Source: Chitinophaga pinensis
GTDB taxonomy: Bacteria > Bacteroidota > Bacteroidia > Flavobacteriales_D > Crocinitomicaceae
Direction: 5' to 3'
NCBI GenBank assembly: GCA_945902745.1
Contig: CAMDNE010000006.1
Coordinates: 62,001 to 126,000 of the forward strand
Length of the DNA: 64,000 bases
Shown here: one piece after another, positions 17,330-27,100 of the stretch
Numbering within the stretch: position 1 is the stretch's first letter
Layout of the letters: each line of letters starts with the position of its first letter
Notes under the pieces: model-generated
The model's input: only the letters and a program-made list of their open reading frames with translations
What the model was told of the DNA's origin: nothing
The model's database searches: none
Program-made: the position numbers and the translations under genes

Positions 17330-19045
17330 ATGAATAACATGAGTGCTTTCGAACTTTCTGAACAAGAAATCCAACGTAGAGAATCGTTGAATAAATTGCG
17401 TGAAATGGGAATTAATCCCTATCCTGCAGATTTATATCCAGTAACTGACTATGCGACAGTTATAAAGGATAAGTTCGAAGAAGGTAAACAGGTTTGTTTG
17501 GCAGGTCGAATGATGAGTCAACGTGATATGGGAAAAGCGTCTTTTGCTGAATTACAAGATTCTTCGGGACGTATACAACTGTATTTCAACCGGGATGAAA
17601 TTTGTCCAGGTGAAGACAAAACCATGTACAATCAAGTTTTTAAGAAGTTATTAGATTTAGGAGATTTCATTGGAGTAAAAGGATACATGTTTACAACGAA
17701 AGTTGGAGAAACATCTGTTCATGTGCAAGAATTTACGCTGTTAAGTAAATCATTGAAACCATTACCGTTGCCAAAAACAGATGCTGAAGGCAGAATTCAC
17801 GATGCTTTTACGGATCCTGAAATGCGCTATCGTCAGCGATATGCTGATTTGGTCGTTAATCCACATGTGAAAGAAATATTCATCAAACGAACAAAATTGT
17901 TCACTGCCATGCGTCAATTTTTCAATGATGCTGGATATATGGAAGTTGAAACGCCTGTTTTGCAATCAATTCCTGGTGGCGCAGCTGCTCGACCTTTCAT
18001 GACGCATCACAATGCATTGGATATTCCTTTGTACATGCGTATTGCCAATGAATTGTATCTGAAAAGATTGATTGTTGGTGGTTTTGATGGTGTGTATGAG
18101 TTTTCCAAAAACTTCAGAAATGAGGGAATGGACAGAACGCATAATCCTGAATTTACAGCAATGGAAATCTATATTTCATACAAAGATTACAATTGGATGA
18201 TGGAATTTACGGAACGCCTTTTAGAACATTGCGCGGTGGAAGTAAACGGTTCACCTGAGTCAACATTTGGTGAACACACAATCAATTTCAAGGCACCTTA
18301 TAAAAGAGTTACGATGCGCCAATCGATCATTGACTTTACAGGATTTGATATTGGTGGGAAATCAGAAGAGGAATTATTCAATGCTGCAAAAGGAATGGGT
18401 ATCGCTGTGGATAATACCATGGGGAAAGGAAAATTGATAGATGAGATTTTCGGTGAAAAATGTGAAGGGAATTACATTCAACCGACATTTATCACAGATT
18501 ACCCAAAAGAAATGTCGCCTTTGTGTAAAGAACACCGAGATAATCCAGAATTGACAGAACGTTTTGAATTGATGGTTTGTGGAAAGGAAGTTGCGAATGC
18601 TTATTCGGAATTAAATGACCCAATTGATCAAAGAGAACGTTTTGAAGAACAAGTTCGTTTGGCAGAGAAAGGTGATGATGAAGCAGGACAGTTTATTGAT
18701 TACGATTTCTTACGCTCTTTAGAATATGGCATGCCGCCAACCTCTGGTTTAGGAATTGGAATGGACCGTTTGATTATGTATTTGACAAATAATCCATCGA
18801 TTCAAGAAGTGTTATTTTTTCCTCAAATGCGACCTGAGGTTCATACTGTGAAAATCGAATTAAGCGATAATGAAAAAGTTATTTTTGACATTATTCAAAA
18901 GGAAAAATCGATGGATTTGAATGCGTTAAAAATGCAAGCTGGTTTGAGCGGAAAGCAATGGGATGTGAGTATTAAAGGTCTTACAAAACAAAATTTGGTG
19001 AAAGTTGCGAAAATCAACGAGGAATTGATTGTTGACTTGGTTTAA
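17330..19045 (+). CDS. lysS: Lysyl-tRNA synthetase, class II, with C-terminal extension
   Basis: A 571-residue enzyme: OB-fold anticodon-binding domain (about 50-160), then the class II core with motif 2 (FRNEGMDRTHNPEFTAMEIY) and motif 3 (GLGIGMDRLIMYLTNN). It charges tRNA-Lys. The core ends near FFPQMRPE at residue 503; the last 68 residues form an extra domain (NEKVIFDIIQ...KGLTKQNLVKV...VDLV) that E. coli LysS lacks and that I believe is usual in this phylum. A diverged free-standing copy of the last 40 residues of this domain occurs at 35725-35853. The first Met or Met4 (NNMSAF) could be the start. Confidence 0.97.
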   Translation: MNNMSAFELSEQEIQRRESLNKLREMGINPYPADLYPVTDYATVIKDKFEEGKQVCLAGRMMSQRDMGKASFAELQDSSGRIQLYFNRDEICPGEDKTMYNQVFKKLLDLGDFIGVKGYMFTTKVGETSVHVQEFTLLSKSLKPLPLPKTDAEGRIHDAFTDPEMRYRQRYADLVVNPHVKEIFIKRTKLFTAMRQFFNDAGYMEVETPVLQSIPGGAAARPFMTHHNALDIPLYMRIANELYLKRLIVGGFDGVYEFSKNFRNEGMDRTHNPEFTAMEIYISYKDYNWMMEFTERLLEHCAVEVNGSPESTFGEHTINFKAPYKRVTMRQSIIDFTGFDIGGKSEEELFNAAKGMGIAVDNTMGKGKLIDEIFGEKCEGNYIQPTFITDYPKEMSPLCKEHRDNPELTERFELMVCGKEVANAYSELNDPIDQRERFEEQVRLAEKGDDEAGQFIDYDFLRSLEYGMPPTSGLGIGMDRLIMYLTNNPSIQEVLFFPQMRPEVHTVKIELSDNEKVIFDIIQKEKSMDLNALKMQAGLSGKQWDVSIKGLTKQNLVKVAKINEELIVDLV

Positions 19046-19071
19046 ATTCAACTTGACTAAAGGAAATAAAG

Positions 19072-19104
19072 AAGGGACATCAAATTGATGTCCCTTTCTC
19101 TTTT
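19072..19104. terminator. Bidirectional terminator after lysS
   Basis: GGGACATCAA and TTGATGTCCC form a perfect stem followed by TTTCTCTTTT; on the other strand the stem is preceded by a T-rich run. It lies between the convergent lysS and delta-60 genes and can serve both. Confidence 0.8.
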
Positions 19105-19144
19105 CTGTGAATTGTGGTAGTGTAAAAAGTTTACTTACAATAGT

Positions 19145-20683
19145 TTATTCTTTAATAAACTTCACTGTTTGTCCTCCGGATGTTATAACGAAATAAACAC
19201 CTGAAGCAAAATTTGTTAAATCAATTAATTGTTCTTTGTCAACTTTTGTATTCAAAATTTCAATCCCGTTAATTGTACAAATACTAATTTCGGTTGATTC
19301 TGTCGTTGAAATTGTCAAATTATAAGTTACAGGATTTGGGTAAAGCATTATGTCTGTGTTCTCAGTATTTATAGAGGTTAATCCTACACCGTCACCATTG
19401 TATCTCACAACAGCGAAATCATTATAAGATCCGTTTAAACTAGAACCAGCTACTAAAATCTGTCCATCGTTTTGAATAGTTACTGCATATCCTGTTTCAG
19501 TGGATAAACCAACTTGAGTGGCAACTATCCCGTTAGAATTAAAACTATTGTCTAAGTTGCCATCAGTATTGTAGCGTAATATGGTAAAAGCATCAGAGCT
19601 GCCATTGAAGCTATAACCTGCAGTAACTATTCTTCCATCTGTTTGAATAGCAATAGAATATGCCATTCCAGAACTTCCACCAATAGATGTTATAACAATT
19701 CCATCTGAATCAAAGCTATTGTCTAAGCTACCATTGGGATTGTATCGTATTAATGCATAAGAATAATTGGTGCCAGCTAGAGTAGATCCTGCTACTACAA
19801 TTTTTCCATCACTTTGTATAGCGACAGCATACCCTTTATCTTCTTCACTACCCCCAGTTATTGGTGTAACAACTTTCCCATCTGCGTCAAAACTAGTATC
19901 TAAACTTCCATCGGAATTATAACGTACAACAGCAAAATTATAATCGGAGCCACTAGTTAAACTGTTTCCTGCAACTACAATTTTACCATCACTTTGCAAG
20001 GCAATTGAATATCCCATGTCAACTGAAGAACCAATTTGGGTTGTTACCATTCCATCAGTATCAAAACTAGTGTCCAAACTGCCATCTGTGTTATAACGTA
20101 CAACAGCAAAATCATTAGCACCGCCATTAAAACTATATCCCGCTGCAATAATTTTTCCATCTGGTTGTATCGCTATTGAATAGGCAATATCAATACTGCC
20201 CCAGATATCTGTCATTACTAATCCATCAGTATCAAAACTATTGTCTAAGGTGCCATCTGAATTATATCGGACCAAAGCAAAATTATAATCGGAGCCACCT
20301 ACAAAAGTAAATCCAGCTACTACAATTTTTCCATCACTTTGGATTGCAACCGAATATGCCTCATCATTCTTGTCTCCATTAATATCAGTAATTAATTTAC
20401 CATCGGTGTCAAAACTATTATCCAAGCTGCCATCTGTGTTATAACGTACTACAGCAAAATCAGTTTGCGCACCATCGGAACTGTGTCCCACAACAATAAT
20501 TTTCCCGTCACTTTGCAAGGCAACAGACCTAGCTTCATCATTAAACGCTTCAACAGATGTAATATTAATTCCACTTGTACCAAATGTAAGATCCAAAGAT
20601 CCAGCTTGACCAAAAGAAGTCGTTGATGTTAAAAAACAGACAGTGGATAAAAGAGTTGTTCCTAAAAGAGTAATTTTTTTCAT
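19145..20683 (-). CDS. Secreted delta-60 repeat protein with T9SS sorting domain
   Basis: A 512-residue protein with a signal peptide (residues 1-26) and seven consecutive delta-60 repeats of about 57 residues (pattern SLDxSFDxDGxVxT..AYSIAIQSDGKIVVAG..FAVVRYNxDG), which probably fold as a beta-propeller. The last 70 residues are a type A T9SS C-terminal domain (LYPNPV ... GVYFVITSGGQTVKFIKE). The product should cross the outer membrane by T9SS and be attached or released. A LytTR-like direct repeat lies upstream at 20745-20776 and a -7-like box (CATCTTTG on the minus strand) at 20707-20714. It is the last of four similar transcription units. Confidence 0.88.
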   Translation of the reverse strand: MKKITLLGTTLLSTVCFLTSTTSFGQAGSLDLTFGTSGINITSVEAFNDEARSVALQSDGKIIVVGHSSDGAQTDFAVVRYNTDGSLDNSFDTDGKLITDINGDKNDEAYSVAIQSDGKIVVAGFTFVGGSDYNFALVRYNSDGTLDNSFDTDGLVMTDIWGSIDIAYSIAIQPDGKIIAAGYSFNGGANDFAVVRYNTDGSLDTSFDTDGMVTTQIGSSVDMGYSIALQSDGKIVVAGNSLTSGSDYNFAVVRYNSDGSLDTSFDADGKVVTPITGGSEEDKGYAVAIQSDGKIVVAGSTLAGTNYSYALIRYNPNGSLDNSFDSDGIVITSIGGSSGMAYSIAIQTDGRIVTAGYSFNGSSDAFTILRYNTDGNLDNSFNSNGIVATQVGLSTETGYAVTIQNDGQILVAGSSLNGSYNDFAVVRYNGDGVGLTSINTENTDIMLYPNPVTYNLTISTTESTEISICTINGIEILNTKVDKEQLIDLTNFASGVYFVITSGGQTVKFIKE

Positions 20684-20744
20684 GTGAATTTGTTTTAAAT
20701 TTTTTACAAAGATGAAACAATAACATTATTATCAAGCGTGACAC

Positions 20745-20776
20745 TTTGTGAACAGCCTACTTGAATTTGTAAACAA
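20745..20776 (-). promoter_or_regulatory. LytTR-like operator, site A (delta-60 gene)
   Basis: Two direct repeats read on the plus strand as TTTGTGAACAG (20745-20755) and TTTGTAAACAA (20766-20776), with starts exactly 21 bp apart. The pair ends 30 bp before a -7-like box at 20707-20714 (CATCTTTG on the minus strand). LytTR regulators bind two direct repeats about two helical turns apart just upstream of the core promoter. The LytTR gene is at 31.9 kb. Assignment is inference. Confidence 0.6.
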
Positions 20777-20780
20777 CAAA

Positions 20781-20813
20781 AAAGCCTGCTTCTTTGAATA
20801 AGAACAGGCTTTT
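20781..20813 (-). terminator. Terminator of the 464-residue secreted protein gene
   Basis: On the minus strand, AAAGCCTG pairs with CAGGCTTT (inner TTCTT/AAGAA pairing extends the stem), followed by TTTTTTG. The T-run abuts LytTR-like site A. Confidence 0.8.
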
Positions 20814-20830
20814 ATTATGTAAAAAAGGAA

Positions 20831-22225
20831 TTATAGTTTGTATTTCATGGCAGCATTGCAGTCTACAGGGACAATTACAGAAGTATTCCCATAGGAGTGC
20901 GATTTACCATATTCAGCACCGTCGTAATCTTGTTTTATCGACACTTCTTCCCATTGACATTTTCCAGTTGTAGTTTTCAAAACAGCCACCGCTCTGATTG
21001 ATCTACCAGTAATAAGTCCTGTAAAACTATTTCGGATTGTATACCATTCAGTCCCTGTAATATAAACGTAAACAACTTCTTGCGCCCATTTACCTGCTGC
21101 ATATTCTTTTATCGCAGCTGTTGCTTCTGCGTTGAGTTTTGCATCTTTTAGACCAGGACTAGGCATAGGTTTTAGTGCTGCTTCTAACGCATTATCCAAT
21201 TCACAATTATTTATTACAGCTGTTTGGAGCATACCTACCGTTTTTTCTGTATTCTTTACCAATTCATTCGCTTTTTCTTGAGTCTTACTCATAATCATAT
21301 ATTTGATTATTGGTTTTCCTGATTGATCCGATGGCGATTGAAATTTAAATCCTGAGCAATCAAGTTTTATGTAATAACTAGAACTTGTTGACAAAAACCA
21401 TGATCCATCCTCAAGAAAAGTCATAGTTCTATCGTCAAAACACGTTAGTTTATTCATGTTGTTTCCACTAAAAACCATCACTTTGTTTACCGATCCATCT
21501 TCAATTCCTTTCGCTATTCGCGGACTGTTGATATATGCAACATCAAATTTCCCTTCCGCATAATGAATTTTCAATGTCTTTTCAGACACAATAAATTCCA
21601 ACTGAACAGCTTGAGCGTATTTAGTCTCTCCAGTGTAAGATGAGTTTTCCAATATTTCAACAGGTTCAGATAAATAATATAAACCTGATATCCCATATTT
21701 ATCTGAATAATTACCTGCTGGAACTGGTAATGTATTTGCTTTCATTTTTTCCAAATTACCTTTTTTCTTTGCGTCGGCAAGGATAGATTCAATTTTCTCA
21801 AAAGCGCTTGCATAGTTAGCTTGATCACTATCTGAATTTAATGTTTTAGCCAATTTTTTATCGATGTGACCAATTACAGTAACTTTGTAGGCGTTATCTA
21901 CATTGTCAAACAAGACAATTTTCTCACCTTTTTCAATAATGAATCCTTTTTTCTCTTTTTCATCAAAATACATGGTACCTTGAGTACTTTCATTGACAAC
22001 ACCTAGGCTGATTCCAACGATTTCTTTTTTACAATTTAAACTTGCAGTAGTTAAAGTTCCTATTTGCCCATCAATCTTTACATCTACTTTTTTTGTCATG
22101 TCTGTAAGTGGGTTGGCATTGTAGCAGCCAACAGTAAGAGCTTTGTTTAGGCCAAATTCGTAGGTTTGTGAAAGAAGGCTAGTTGCAGAAAAAATTGTAA
22201 GGCCTAATGTGAAAAGTTTATTCAT
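20831..22225 (-). CDS. Secreted protein of unknown function (464 residues)
   Basis: The start is set at the ATG giving MNKLFTLGLTIFSATSLLSQ, a good signal peptide; a longer frame begins only with TTG and would overlap the promoter box at 22253-22260. I recognise no domain. The mature protein is mixed alpha/beta with a central helical part rich in Lys/Glu and ends in VDCNAAMKYKL. It lacks the T9SS C-terminal domain of its neighbours, so it is probably periplasmic or an outer-membrane-associated partner. Its promoter region carries the same LytTR-like direct repeat (22291-22322) as the three T9SS cargo genes around it, suggesting co-regulation. Confidence 0.75.
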   Translation of the reverse strand: MNKLFTLGLTIFSATSLLSQTYEFGLNKALTVGCYNANPLTDMTKKVDVKIDGQIGTLTTASLNCKKEIVGISLGVVNESTQGTMYFDEKEKKGFIIEKGEKIVLFDNVDNAYKVTVIGHIDKKLAKTLNSDSDQANYASAFEKIESILADAKKKGNLEKMKANTLPVPAGNYSDKYGISGLYYLSEPVEILENSSYTGETKYAQAVQLEFIVSEKTLKIHYAEGKFDVAYINSPRIAKGIEDGSVNKVMVFSGNNMNKLTCFDDRTMTFLEDGSWFLSTSSSYYIKLDCSGFKFQSPSDQSGKPIIKYMIMSKTQEKANELVKNTEKTVGMLQTAVINNCELDNALEAALKPMPSPGLKDAKLNAEATAAIKEYAAGKWAQEVVYVYITGTEWYTIRNSFTGLITGRSIRAVAVLKTTTGKCQWEEVSIKQDYDGAEYGKSHSYGNTSVIVPVDCNAAMKYKL

Positions 22226-22290
22226 AAAATGTGTGTTTTGGTTATTTTTCTTCAAATGAACGAATATTATCTATAGATGAGCAGGGCTAG

Positions 22291-22322
22291 TTTGTAAACA
22301 GCGTATCTGACTTTGTAAACAA
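22291..22322 (-). promoter_or_regulatory. LytTR-like operator, site B (464-residue secreted protein gene)
   Basis: Direct repeats TTTGTAAACAG (22291-22301) and TTTGTAAACAA (22312-22322), period 21 bp. The pair ends 30 bp before TTCATTTG (minus strand, 22253-22260), which fits the -7 box with one mismatch. This is the cleanest of the four sites. Confidence 0.62.
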
Positions 22323-22326
22323 CAAA

Positions 22327-22369
22327 AAAGCCACTTTCCCTTCGACAAGCTCAGGGACCGTGGCTTTTT
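22327..22369 (-). terminator. Terminator of the BspA-like gene with repeat in its loop
   Basis: GCCAC and GTGGC form the stem, with a TTTTTTG run on the minus strand abutting LytTR-like site B. The loop contains copy 2 of the dispersed 19-bp repeat, itself able to pair at its ends. Confidence 0.75.
22338..22356. repeat. Dispersed 19-bp repeat, copy 2
   Basis: CCCTTCGACAAGCTCAGGG; copy 1 is at 3903-3921 with two mismatches. It is nested in the loop of the terminator of the BspA-like gene. Confidence 0.6.
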
Positions 22370-22392
22370 GATAAATAAAAATAAATGTGCTT

Positions 22393-23970
22393 TTATTCTT
22401 TAATAAACTTTACCGTTTCACCTTCAGAAGTATGGATGAAGTACATACCTTGAGCGAAAGTCGAAACATCTATATTCTGTTTACCATTCACGCTATTTTT
22501 GAACAACTCTCTCCCATTGTTATCTAAAATAACGAATGATATTTCGATTTCAGATTGAATAAAAATGTTTTGAGTTGCAGGATTTGGTGATACAGTTAAA
22601 AGAGAGATATTTTCTCCTTCATTTACACTTAAGCTACAATCAGTTCCGCTTGCTGCATCGCCGTCAATTGTCCAGTTTTTAGTGTTGATGAGGTTATCTC
22701 TGGCAGAAACTGCATTAGTGCCATAGAACATCCCGTTGTTAATGGAAAAATCTATGTTGTCTGGTGTTGTTACTAGACCATTCCAACCAATCAATGTGTT
22801 CGAGTAGTTTTCACAACTCATTCCAGAGCCAGCAAACATTCCTGGTGCAATTGTTAAATCGGTCAAATCCCACGAACCTAAATTCTGATTAAATGCAGTT
22901 GCGTTTTCAAACATACCAATCATTGTAATCACGCTAGATGTATTCCAATTATTAATATCTTGATTAAATACCGTTGCACCAGAAAAAACATATTGCATTG
23001 AAGTTACAAAAGATGTATTCCAGTTGCCAATATTTCCATTAAAGTTAGTTGCACCATCGAACATGCTATACATAATAACCACATTTGAAGTATTCCAATT
23101 ACCTATATTTTGATTAAAAGAAGTTGCTATATTAAACATATACCCCATATCTGTGGCATTTACAGTATTCCAAATTCCAATTGGTTGATTAAAGGCGCTC
23201 GCATTTTGAAACATATATCCAAAATCAAATGCATTTGAGGTGTTCCAAGAACTAATATCCTGATTGAAACTTGTAGCAGATGCAAACATAGCTCTAAAAC
23301 TATTGACTGAAGAAGTATTCCAAATTCCAATTGGCTGGTTAAATAGACTTGCGCTCGTAAACATATTTGACATGCTTGTTACATTGGAAACATCCCAAGA
23401 ACTAATATTTTGATTGTATTGAGTTGCTCCTTGAAACATTCCAAGCATATCGTTTATTGATGAAACATCCCAATTTTCTACATTTGTAATATTACTAATC
23501 GAAGAGCAATCTTTAAACATTTTTTGAGCCGTCATACAATTGGATAAATTGGGTGAGGCAGTTGATGTTATTTGAAGATTAGAACAGCCATAAAAGGCTT
23601 CATCCATAGATGTCCATTGAGCCACTCCCCATGATGCAACTTGTTCAAGGAGTAATCTATCTGGGCCATTCGAAATATAAAAATGATTAAGATTGGATGG
23701 ACCTAAACCAAGTTGGACATGTCCACCTGCCGGTACACCAGAAACTGTAACAGATCCACTTGTAGATGCAGCAAAAGTTCCATTTCCACTAGTTGCAGAA
23801 ATATCGTCATACCACCAATAATATAGATCCCCACCGGATGCAACTTCAACATTGAAAGTGATGCTTGTTTGTGCAGCTGGCAATTGCCACCAAGTTAAGA
23901 ATTCACCTCCACCGGCAAACAATGATGATGAAAATAGAATTGATAAATAAAGAAGTAAGTGTTTTTTCAT
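22393..23970 (-). CDS. BspA-like (DUF285) repeat surface protein with T9SS sorting domain
   Basis: A 525-residue secreted protein: signal peptide (1-19), a short N-terminal region, then about ten 25-26-residue DUF285 repeats (residues about 130-420; pattern MFxxATSFNQxIxxWNTSNVTxM). Such repeats occur in surface proteins of Mycoplasma, Listeria and BspA-type adhesins. The last 75 residues are a type A T9SS domain (VSPNPATQ ... GMYFIHTSEGETVKFIKE). Export to the surface by T9SS is expected; an adhesive role is inference. Upstream is LytTR-like site C (24035-24066). Confidence 0.88.
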   Translation of the reverse strand: MKKHLLLYLSILFSSSLFAGGGEFLTWWQLPAAQTSITFNVEVASGGDLYYWWYDDISATSGNGTFAASTSGSVTVSGVPAGGHVQLGLGPSNLNHFYISNGPDRLLLEQVASWGVAQWTSMDEAFYGCSNLQITSTASPNLSNCMTAQKMFKDCSSISNITNVENWDVSSINDMLGMFQGATQYNQNISSWDVSNVTSMSNMFTSASLFNQPIGIWNTSSVNSFRAMFASATSFNQDISSWNTSNAFDFGYMFQNASAFNQPIGIWNTVNATDMGYMFNIATSFNQNIGNWNTSNVVIMYSMFDGATNFNGNIGNWNTSFVTSMQYVFSGATVFNQDINNWNTSSVITMIGMFENATAFNQNLGSWDLTDLTIAPGMFAGSGMSCENYSNTLIGWNGLVTTPDNIDFSINNGMFYGTNAVSARDNLINTKNWTIDGDAASGTDCSLSVNEGENISLLTVSPNPATQNIFIQSEIEISFVILDNNGRELFKNSVNGKQNIDVSTFAQGMYFIHTSEGETVKFIKE

Positions 23971-24034
23971 AAAATGTTCTATTAGTTAGTTTGGATCGAA
24001 TAAACAAACTTTTCGTTAGAAGCACTATGAAGAC

Positions 24035-24066
24035 TTTGTTAACAGCTCATTTGACTTTGTAAGCAA
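24035..24066 (-). promoter_or_regulatory. LytTR-like operator, site C (BspA-like gene)
   Basis: Direct repeats TTTGTTAACAG (24035-24045) and TTTGTAAGCAA (24056-24066), period 21 bp, each with one change from the common sequence. The expected -7 position (23997-24004) reads TTTATTCG on the minus strand, a weak match. It is the most diverged site of the set. Confidence 0.55.
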
Positions 24067-24070
24067 CAAA

Positions 24071-24102
24071 AAAGCCACTCTCAGTTTCCCGAAAGTGGCT
24101 TT
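24071..24102 (-). terminator. Terminator of the giant Ig-repeat gene
   Basis: AAAGCCACT pairs with AGTGGCTTT, with a TTTTTTG run on the minus strand directly abutting LytTR-like site C. Confidence 0.8.
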
Positions 24103-24124
24103 CAACCTATGAAAAAATTAACTG

Positions 24125-27100
24125 TTACTCTTTAATAAACTTCACTGTTTGTCCTTCGGAAGTGCGGATATAATACACACCTGTTGCGAATGAACTGACA
24201 TCGATCGTCTTCACTCCTTCAAGTGCTAGCGTCTTCACAACTGTTCCGTTCGATGCTGTGATCACAGCTGAAGTTGGATATGAAACAGAGATATTCAAAA
24301 CTCCGAATGTAGGATTTGGCTGGACCCCAAGAACAAGTGTCTTATCCTCTTCCAAACCGACAGAACTAATCTGAACACAAGAGCTAATTACAGTGCAACC
24401 ATTCAATTCGATTTCAACCGCATAACTTCCATTCGCTGTCGGCGTAAATGATTGTCCGTTTGCACCTGCGATCGGTTGGTTACCGTTGTTGCAATCTACC
24501 CATGTGTAGTTCGCTCCTGTTTGAGTAGCCGTTAAGGTAATTCCTGTTTGCGTTACGTTGGCATTCAGAATAGTTACCGTTACAGCAACCGCCAGTCGGT
24601 TCGCGCTTTCACATCCATTGATCGTCTGGGAAGCATAATATGTTCCGTTCGACAATGCTGCAGTTCCTGCCAACGGTGTTCCTCCTGTTGCGTTTGAATA
24701 CCAAGCAATTGATGTTCCTGTTGCAGAAAGATCATCCACAACTGCAGCTGAACAGAATGACTGAGTAGTGTTTCCTGTCGGAGTTGCCGGCGCATTGATG
24801 GTTACAGCTACCTCCAAGCGATCTGTGCTTTCACATCCGTTCACCGTCTGTGTTGCAAAATAAGAAGCACCATCACTCAATGCTGTCGCAGGTGTCAATG
24901 GGCTTGAACTTCCTGCACTTGCGTACCACGTCACAGTTGTACCTGTTACTGCCAGATCTGCGATCGTTGCACTGTTGCAGAATTCCTGAGTAGCTGTTCC
25001 TGTTGGAGCAGACGGTATCGCATTGATCGAAACGGTCACAGCCAACTGGTTCAAACTTGTACAACCGTTGATCGTTTGCGTAGCGTAATACGTTGAACCA
25101 TCTACAAGCGAAGTAGTCGGAGTCAAAACGTTTCCTGCACTTGCAGCGTCATACCAGGTAATGTTTGATCCACTGACAGGGATGTCTGAAACAAGTCCTG
25201 ATCCACAGAAATTCTGGTTCGCAGTAGCTGCAGGTGCCGCAGGAATGTTCATTGTCACGGCTACGGCAAAGCGGCTTGCACTTTCACATCCGCTCACCGT
25301 TTGTGAAGCATAGTACGTTCCATTTACCAACGGAGTAGTTGAATTCAAAGCAGATCCACCTGTCGCTGCTGTATACCACTGGATACCCGATCCAGTTGCT
25401 GCAAAATCAGCTACCGTCGCTGCATTACAGAATTCCTGAGCTGCAGTTCCGGTTGGAGCTGCCGGTGCATTGATCGTTACTGATACTGCTAGCCTGCTAG
25501 TACTTTCGCAACCTCCCGATGTTTGGGATGCATAGTATGTTGTCCCATTAACTAGTGCTGTTCCTATTGAAAGTGGAGACCCACCAGTCGCAGCAGTGTA
25601 CCACTGAATGTTGGAACCTGTAGTAGCAAGGTTTGCTACAGTACCACTATTACAGATAGTCTGGGAAGCAGATCCGGTCGGAGCCGATGGAATTCCAAAG
25701 GCTACCGTTACACCAAGTCTTGTTGCACTTTCGCAACTACTAATAGTTTGAGATGCATAGTAGGTTACTCCATTGACCAAAGCTGTTGATGTCAAAAGCG
25801 GTGAGCCTCCTGATGCGGTTGAATACCATTGAATATTGGTTCCCGAAACAGACAAATCACCAACGATCGCTCCACTACAAACAGTTTGTGTCGTTGAACC
25901 TGTTGGGCTCGATGTAACATTCACAGTTACTGCCACTGCTAAGCGAGTTGCACTTTGACATCCGCTAATTGTTTGGGACGCATAATACGTAGTTCCTGTT
26001 GCTAATACTGTTCCTGTTGTAAGTGCTGTTCCTCCCGTTGATGCTGCATACCACTGGATTCCTGTTCCAGTTGCAGTTAAGTTGGCAACTGTTCCTAAGT
26101 TACAGAATGTTTGAGATGCTGTTCCTGTTGGAGCCGCTGGTGTGTTGATTGTTGCTGTTACTGCAAAACGGTTTACACTTTCGCATCCTGTGATTGTTTG
26201 TGAAGCATAATAAGTCGTACCGTTTACCAATGCAGTTCCTATTGCTAATGCTGAACCTCCAGTTGAAGCAGCGTACCATTGAATTCCTGTTCCTGTTGCC
26301 ACTAAATTGGCAACTGTTCCTGAGTTACAGAATGTTTGTGCCACTATTCCTGTTGGGGCTGCTGGCGAGTTGATTGTTGCTGTTACTGCAAAGCGAGTTG
26401 CACTTTCGCATCCGCTGATGGTTTGTGAAGCGTAATAAGTCGTACCGTTTACCAATGTTGTTCCTGTCGCCAATGCTGATCCTCCAGTTGATGCTGCGTA
26501 CCATTGAATTCCTGTTCCTGTTGCTGTTAAATTGGCAACTGTTCCTGAGTTACAGAATGTTTGTGCCGCTGTTCCTGTTGGGGCTGCTGGCGCGTTGATT
26601 GTTGCAGTTACTGCAAAACGGTTTACACTTTGACAACTGCTGATCGTTTGTGAAGCGTAATAGGTTGTTCCGTTTGTCAAAGCAGTTCCGGTGCTAAGAG
26701 CTGTTCCGCCTGTTGAGGCTGCATACCATTGAATACCTGTTCCTGTTGCCGTTAGATTCGCTACAGTTGCGGAATTACAGAAGGTCTGAGCGGCTGCACC
26801 TGTTGGTGTTGCCGGAGCATTGATTGTTACTGTCACTGCAAAACGATTGGCACTTTCACATCCACTGATCGTTTGAGAAGCGTAGTATGCTGTTCCAGAT
26901 GTAAGAGTTGTTCCAGATGTAAGAGCTGTTCCTCCTGTTGATGCTGCATACCATTGAATTCCTGTTCCTGTAGCAACAAGGTTTGCAACTGTTCCTGAGT
27001 TACAGAATGTTTGAGATCCTGTTCCTGTTGGAGTCGCTGGTGCGTTTATCGTTACAGTTACAGCTAATCTGTTGGTGCTTTCGCATCCTCCTGATGTTTG

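Noticed and set aside
22226-22255. TTG start for the 464-residue protein
   Set aside because: It overlaps the predicted promoter box, and the ATG at 22225 begins a clean signal peptide.
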